From: Promicromonosporaceae bacterium
GTDB taxonomy: Bacteria; Actinomycetota; Actinomycetes; Actinomycetales; Cellulomonadaceae
Reading direction: 5' to 3'
Assembly (NCBI GenBank): GCA_009783295.1
Contig: WRHK01000005.1
Coordinates: 1 to 64,000 of the forward strand
Length of the DNA: 64,000 nt
Part shown: piece after piece, positions 61,241 to 64,000 of the stretch
Position numbering within the stretch: position 1 is the first letter of the stretch
Layout: every line of letters begins with the position of its first letter
The notes under the pieces: model-generated
The model's input: the letters and a program-made list of their open reading frames with translations, nothing else
What the model was told of the DNA's origin: nothing
The model's database searches: none
Made by a program: the position numbers and the translations under genes

Positions 61241-63621
61241 CGCTCGGCCCTCCAGTTCGTGTGGAAGGAGTCGGCCAGGGCGGCCGCGACCTCGGTGAAC
61301 GCCTCGCGGGTCGCGGGCTCGAGCGCACCGAGGGTGGTGTGGCCACCGGCCTGGAGGGTCTTGTCCCAGGGGATGAGCGTGACGTGCGCGCACCGCTGGG
61401 CGAAGTGCTCGCTGATCACGTGCACGGCCGGGTCCTCGGGGTCCGCCACGGCGTTGAGCACGACGACGGCGGTGCGGACCAGGTCCGGGTACCCGTGCTC
61501 GTCGAGCCAGTCGAGGGTCTGGGCGCCGGCGCGGGCGCCGTCGAGGGCGGGGCGCAGCACGAGCACGAGCTCGTCGGCCTCGGCGAGCAGGCCCTGGTTG
61601 GCGCTGTCTAGGATGCCGGTGCCCGTGTCGAGCAGCACCAGGTTGTAGAAGTGGTCGAGCACGCCGACCACCCGACGGTAGGCGGCCCGGTCGAGGGCCT
61701 GGGTGATGCGGGCGTCGTCGTTGGACGCGAGCACCTCGAGGCGCGACTCGGGGCACTGCGACGTGTAACGGCGCATGGTGGAGAACGAGTCGATGCGGTC
61801 GGCGGCGGCGAGCAGGTCGGTGATGGTGCGGTCGCAGTCGCCGGCGATGCGGCCGGAGAGGTTGCCGGCGTCGGGGTTGGCGTCGACGGCGACCACGCGG
61901 TCGCCGCGCAGCGTCGCGAAGGTGGCGCCGAGCCCCACGGTGACGGACGTCTTGCCGACGCCGCCCTTGCGGCTCATGACCACGACCCGGCGGGTGCCGT
62001 CGATGGGTGCGCGCACCCGGTCGTGGAGGCTGTCGCGGCGCAGCTCGGCCTTGCCGGGCCCGAGGGCGACGGCGCCGTGGGTGCCGGCGCGGACGGCGCG
62101 ACGCCATCCGCTCGCGGCGAGCCGGCGGGGGGACCCGAGCACGGCCTCGTCGGTGAGGTCGGCGGCGGTGGGCCCGCTACGGCGCTTCGGGCCGACCAGT
62201 CCGGTCGGCGCGGTGGTGGGCGGGGCGTCTGCCGGCGCCGATGCCGGGGGTGCCTCGCCGGGAGCCGACGGCACGGCCGCCGGCCCGGCGAGGGCCTCCG
62301 GGGTGGTGAGGGTGTCCATGATCTGCCTCCTGGACCGATGGGGACGGGCGAGCCGTCGGCGGGCGAGGGCCCCCACCGACAGCACGGTGCGGGCCGCCAG
62401 CACCGCCAGGCCGACCAAGGGCACAGCCAGCAGGGCGATGGAGACGATCCCGAGAAGCACGTCCGCGACGTCGTGCGCGGACAGTGCGGCGAGGAGCAAG
62501 GACCACTGGTGCTCGACGGCGAGCACTGCCGTCGAGACCAGCTTGGGCAGGTTGAGGGCGAGCCAGACGAGCCCGCCGAGCAGCAGCGGGACCACGGCCA
62601 GCACCCAGGCGGTCACGGCGCGTCGCGCACCGGGCCGCATGTCTGCCACCCGCGGGTCCATCGTGCGGCCAGGCAGCTGGCTGCGCAGCACGGGCCCGAT
62701 ACGGGCGAACAGGTCGGGCACGCCGGCGAGGTCCGCGAGCACGAAGTAGCCGTCGAGCCGCACGGTGGGCAGCAGCTGCTCGAGGGCCTCCACGTGCATG
62801 AGCACCAGCACCACGACCAGCACGGGGCTGCCCGTGACCAGGTACGCGACGCCGACGCCCAGCAGGCACCAGACGGTGAAGTACAGGCCGCCGAGGTCGG
62901 TGCGCAGGCGCCCGGCGCGGTTCAGCCGGTAGGAGTCGGTGACGTTGGTGAAGAAGGCCGGCGCGATGAGGTAGACGCCGACGCCGATGCGCCCTGGCTC
63001 CGCGCCTCCGTAGGCGCAGGCCGTCGCATGGCCCATCTCGTGGATCAGCGCGCTCACCGTCATGAGCAGGAAGATCCCCACCAGCGTGGTGGGGGTCGCG
63101 AACACGAACGCGATGGCGTTGACGACGTGCGCGTTGGCGACGACGGCGAAGTCGACGGCGAGCCACGCGGCGAGCACCACCACGACGACGACCGGGTGGA
63201 ACGTGGGCCGCAGCACGCGCGAGACACCACGGACGGCCCGGGCCGGCATGAGGGTGCCACGCAGCGAGAGGCTCAGCAGCGGTGCGGACTTGGGCGGGGC
63301 CACCTCGACGTCCGGAGCCTGCGCACTGGCGTCCTCGGCGAGGCCCACGGGCCCCAGCTTCGACGACACCAGGAGGTCGAGGCCCTCGACGGTGAGGGTT
63401 CGACCGAAGGACTGGCTCACCGCGTCGGCGACCTGCGCGGGCGTGCGCTGCGGGTCGAGCCGTGAGAGGACCGTGTTCACCAGCGCGGACACCTGGACCA
63501 CCTGCCCGTCCGGGCGGCGTACCAGGTACGCGGGCGACGTCAGCCCCGAGCCGGCGACCTGCCCCAGCAGGGCGGTGCCGGCCGGGCGGGCCCAGCGGTG
63601 TTCTTCTACCCCGATGCTCAT
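61237..63621 (-). CDS. Fused M50-type metalloprotease and MinD/ParA-like ATPase
   Basis: 794 residues. 1-100: a small PqqD-like/winged-helix region (SPAYLVRRPDGQVVQVSALVNTVLSRLD). 140-430: polytopic M50 membrane protease with the zinc motif HEMGH (194-198) in MTVSALIHEMGHATACAYGG and the third-ligand segment LDGYFVLADL (about 289-298). 435-550: Pro/Ala-rich linker. 550-794: deviant Walker A SRKGGVGKTS, DANPDAGNLSGRI, LLDTGTGILDS, as in MinD/EspI-type ATPases. No stop separates the halves, but ATG 62319 (M435) has AGGAGG six bases upstream, so a free ATPase of 360 residues may also be made. GGAG precedes the first ATG by five bases. Confidence 0.85.
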   Translation of the reverse strand: MSIGVEEHRWARPAGTALLGQVAGSGLTSPAYLVRRPDGQVVQVSALVNTVLSRLDPQRTPAQVADAVSQSFGRTLTVEGLDLLVSSKLGPVGLAEDASAQAPDVEVAPPKSAPLLSLSLRGTLMPARAVRGVSRVLRPTFHPVVVVVVLAAWLAVDFAVVANAHVVNAIAFVFATPTTLVGIFLLMTVSALIHEMGHATACAYGGAEPGRIGVGVYLIAPAFFTNVTDSYRLNRAGRLRTDLGGLYFTVWCLLGVGVAYLVTGSPVLVVVLVLMHVEALEQLLPTVRLDGYFVLADLAGVPDLFARIGPVLRSQLPGRTMDPRVADMRPGARRAVTAWVLAVVPLLLGGLVWLALNLPKLVSTAVLAVEHQWSLLLAALSAHDVADVLLGIVSIALLAVPLVGLAVLAARTVLSVGALARRRLARPHRSRRQIMDTLTTPEALAGPAAVPSAPGEAPPASAPADAPPTTAPTGLVGPKRRSGPTAADLTDEAVLGSPRRLAASGWRRAVRAGTHGAVALGPGKAELRRDSLHDRVRAPIDGTRRVVVMSRKGGVGKTSVTVGLGATFATLRGDRVVAVDANPDAGNLSGRIAGDCDRTITDLLAAADRIDSFSTMRRYTSQCPESRLEVLASNDDARITQALDRAAYRRVVGVLDHFYNLVLLDTGTGILDSANQGLLAEADELVLVLRPALDGARAGAQTLDWLDEHGYPDLVRTAVVVLNAVADPEDPAVHVISEHFAQRCAHVTLIPWDKTLQAGGHTTLGALEPATREAFTEVAAALADSFHTNWRAER

Positions 63622-63637
63622 TGCTGCTCCGAGCCCA

Positions 63638-63674
63638 CCCGTCGCCGCCGGAGATACGGTCCGGCGGCGGCGGG
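63638..63674 (-). terminator. Hairpin between the peptide and protease genes
   Basis: 15-base arms (CCCGTCGCCGCCGGA against TCCGGCGGCGGCGGG, one mismatch) around seven bases. Partial termination here would give more peptide than protease message, as in many bacteriocin operons. Confidence 0.6.
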
Positions 63675-63687
63675 ACGGTCTCCGGGC

Positions 63688-63906
63688 TCAGTACCCGGAA
63701 GTGAGGGACAAGCCCTGGAGGATGCTTGCTGCTGCCGTCGACCCGATCGTCGCGGCGTTCAGGGCGAGGGCCACGTTGACCGCGACGATCGGACTGACGT
63801 TGATCGCGATCCACGGGGCCGGCCGGGCGAACAACAGCGTCTCGCGCGGCGGGAGGAGCTCGATGGACTGCTCCTCGAGCTCGGTTGCTGTGATGAGGTC
63901 GTGCAT
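63688..63906 (-). CDS. Small hydrophobic peptide, possible precursor
   Basis: 72 residues. An acidic leader (MHDLITATELEEQSIELLPPRETLLF) is followed by a hydrophobic, helix-prone segment at about 33-66 (IAINVSPIVAVNVALALNAATIGSTAAASIL) and a short GLSLTSGY tail. GAGGAAG lies upstream of the ATG. It is the first gene of the cluster and is separated from the M50 protease gene by a hairpin. The leader-core shape and the PqqD-like domain next door suggest a secreted or processed peptide, but no cysteines are available for lanthionine-type rings. The family is not recognised. Confidence 0.75.
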   Translation of the reverse strand: MHDLITATELEEQSIELLPPRETLLFARPAPWIAINVSPIVAVNVALALNAATIGSTAAASILQGLSLTSGY

Positions 63907-64000
63907 CGTTTCTCACTTCCTCTGAAGGGCCCGGTGCCGCCGGCCTCGGGCAAGACACGCGTGCCCTCGGGGTAGGGAGGCTCCCGGCGTGCCGTTGTGA

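Noticed and set aside
61237-63621. Type VII secretion locus based on the EspI-like ATPase half
   Set aside because: No EccB, EccC, EccD, mycosin or WXG100 genes lie in the window; the similarity is limited to the MinD-like ATPase.
63907-64000. Additional gene at the right edge
   Set aside because: Only 94 bases remain; no start, stop or conserved protein segment can be supported. The promoter of the peptide cluster should be here but no clear -35/-10 pair was found.

Overview
The window is high-GC actinobacterial chromosome. Gene content and order point to Micrococcales, most likely Cellulomonadaceae or Promicromonosporaceae; this is an inference from prs-glmU-tRNA-Gln, rsmA-ispE beside an rpf/tatD/metG cluster, divergent rsmI/protein mannosyltransferase, several resuscitation-promoting-factor-like proteins, a CE7 esterase, a GH20 hexosaminidase and a sugar ABC importer. 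No rRNA, phage, insertion sequence or CRISPR was seen. Many genes have a TANNNT box 6-9 bases before the start codon and no Shine-Dalgarno, so leaderless transcripts look common.

Layout. 0.1-6.2 kb (minus): DUF4190 membrane protein, pth, ribosomal L25, a GT2-GtrA glycosyltransferase, prs, glmU and tRNA-Gln(UUG). 6.3-11.0 kb (plus): TetR, an ABC-2 exporter pair, MarR and a CynX-like MFS carrier. 11.1-12.1 kb: an AbiEi/DUF559-like gene framed by two inverted 67-bp palindromes. 12.1-17.2 kb (minus): three tandem paralogues with one N-terminal membrane anchor and a PQQ-like beta-propeller. 17.3-21.4 kb: PadR, ABC ATPase and FtsX-like permease in overlapping frames behind two copies of an 11-bp PadR-type operator. 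21.5-24.7 kb: a GNAT gene, an ECF sigma gene with a damaged or undefined partner, and an ABC-F protein. 24.8-39.6 kb: CE7 esterase, ispE, rsmA, four tandem Rpf-like wall hydrolases, tatD, metG, a PQQ sugar dehydrogenase-like lipoprotein, a small membrane protein, nicotinamidase and rsmI. 39.6-49 kb: protein O-mannosyltransferase, a membrane-anchored molybdopterin protein, GH20, a lipoprotein, the pit locus (pit, small membrane protein, DUF3349) and a TOBE regulator with an orphan modA. 49-53.2 kb: PadR with a membrane partner, a probable SOS-controlled small gene, and a RsbW/RsbV/SpoIIE-type phosphatase partner-switching set. 53.4-60.3 kb: sugar ABC importer, MarR-MFS-hydrolase operon and a DUF2127 membrane protein. 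60.4-63.9 kb (minus): a small hydrophobic peptide, a fused M50 metalloprotease/MinD-like ATPase and a membrane-anchored double-CxxC protein.

The least explained items are: (a) two arrays of a motif close to GCGAGATAGAGCCC, phased at 20 bp and switching orientation in the middle, each filling the gap between convergent genes; (b) the peptide/M50-MinD/CxxC cluster at the right end; (c) the palindrome pair around the AbiEi-like gene and two 66-nt hairpins that share a core; (d) four consecutive Rpf-like genes whose C-terminal catalytic domains alternate A-B-B-A.

Gaps longer than 300 bases: only 25775-26116, filled mainly by the first repeat array.
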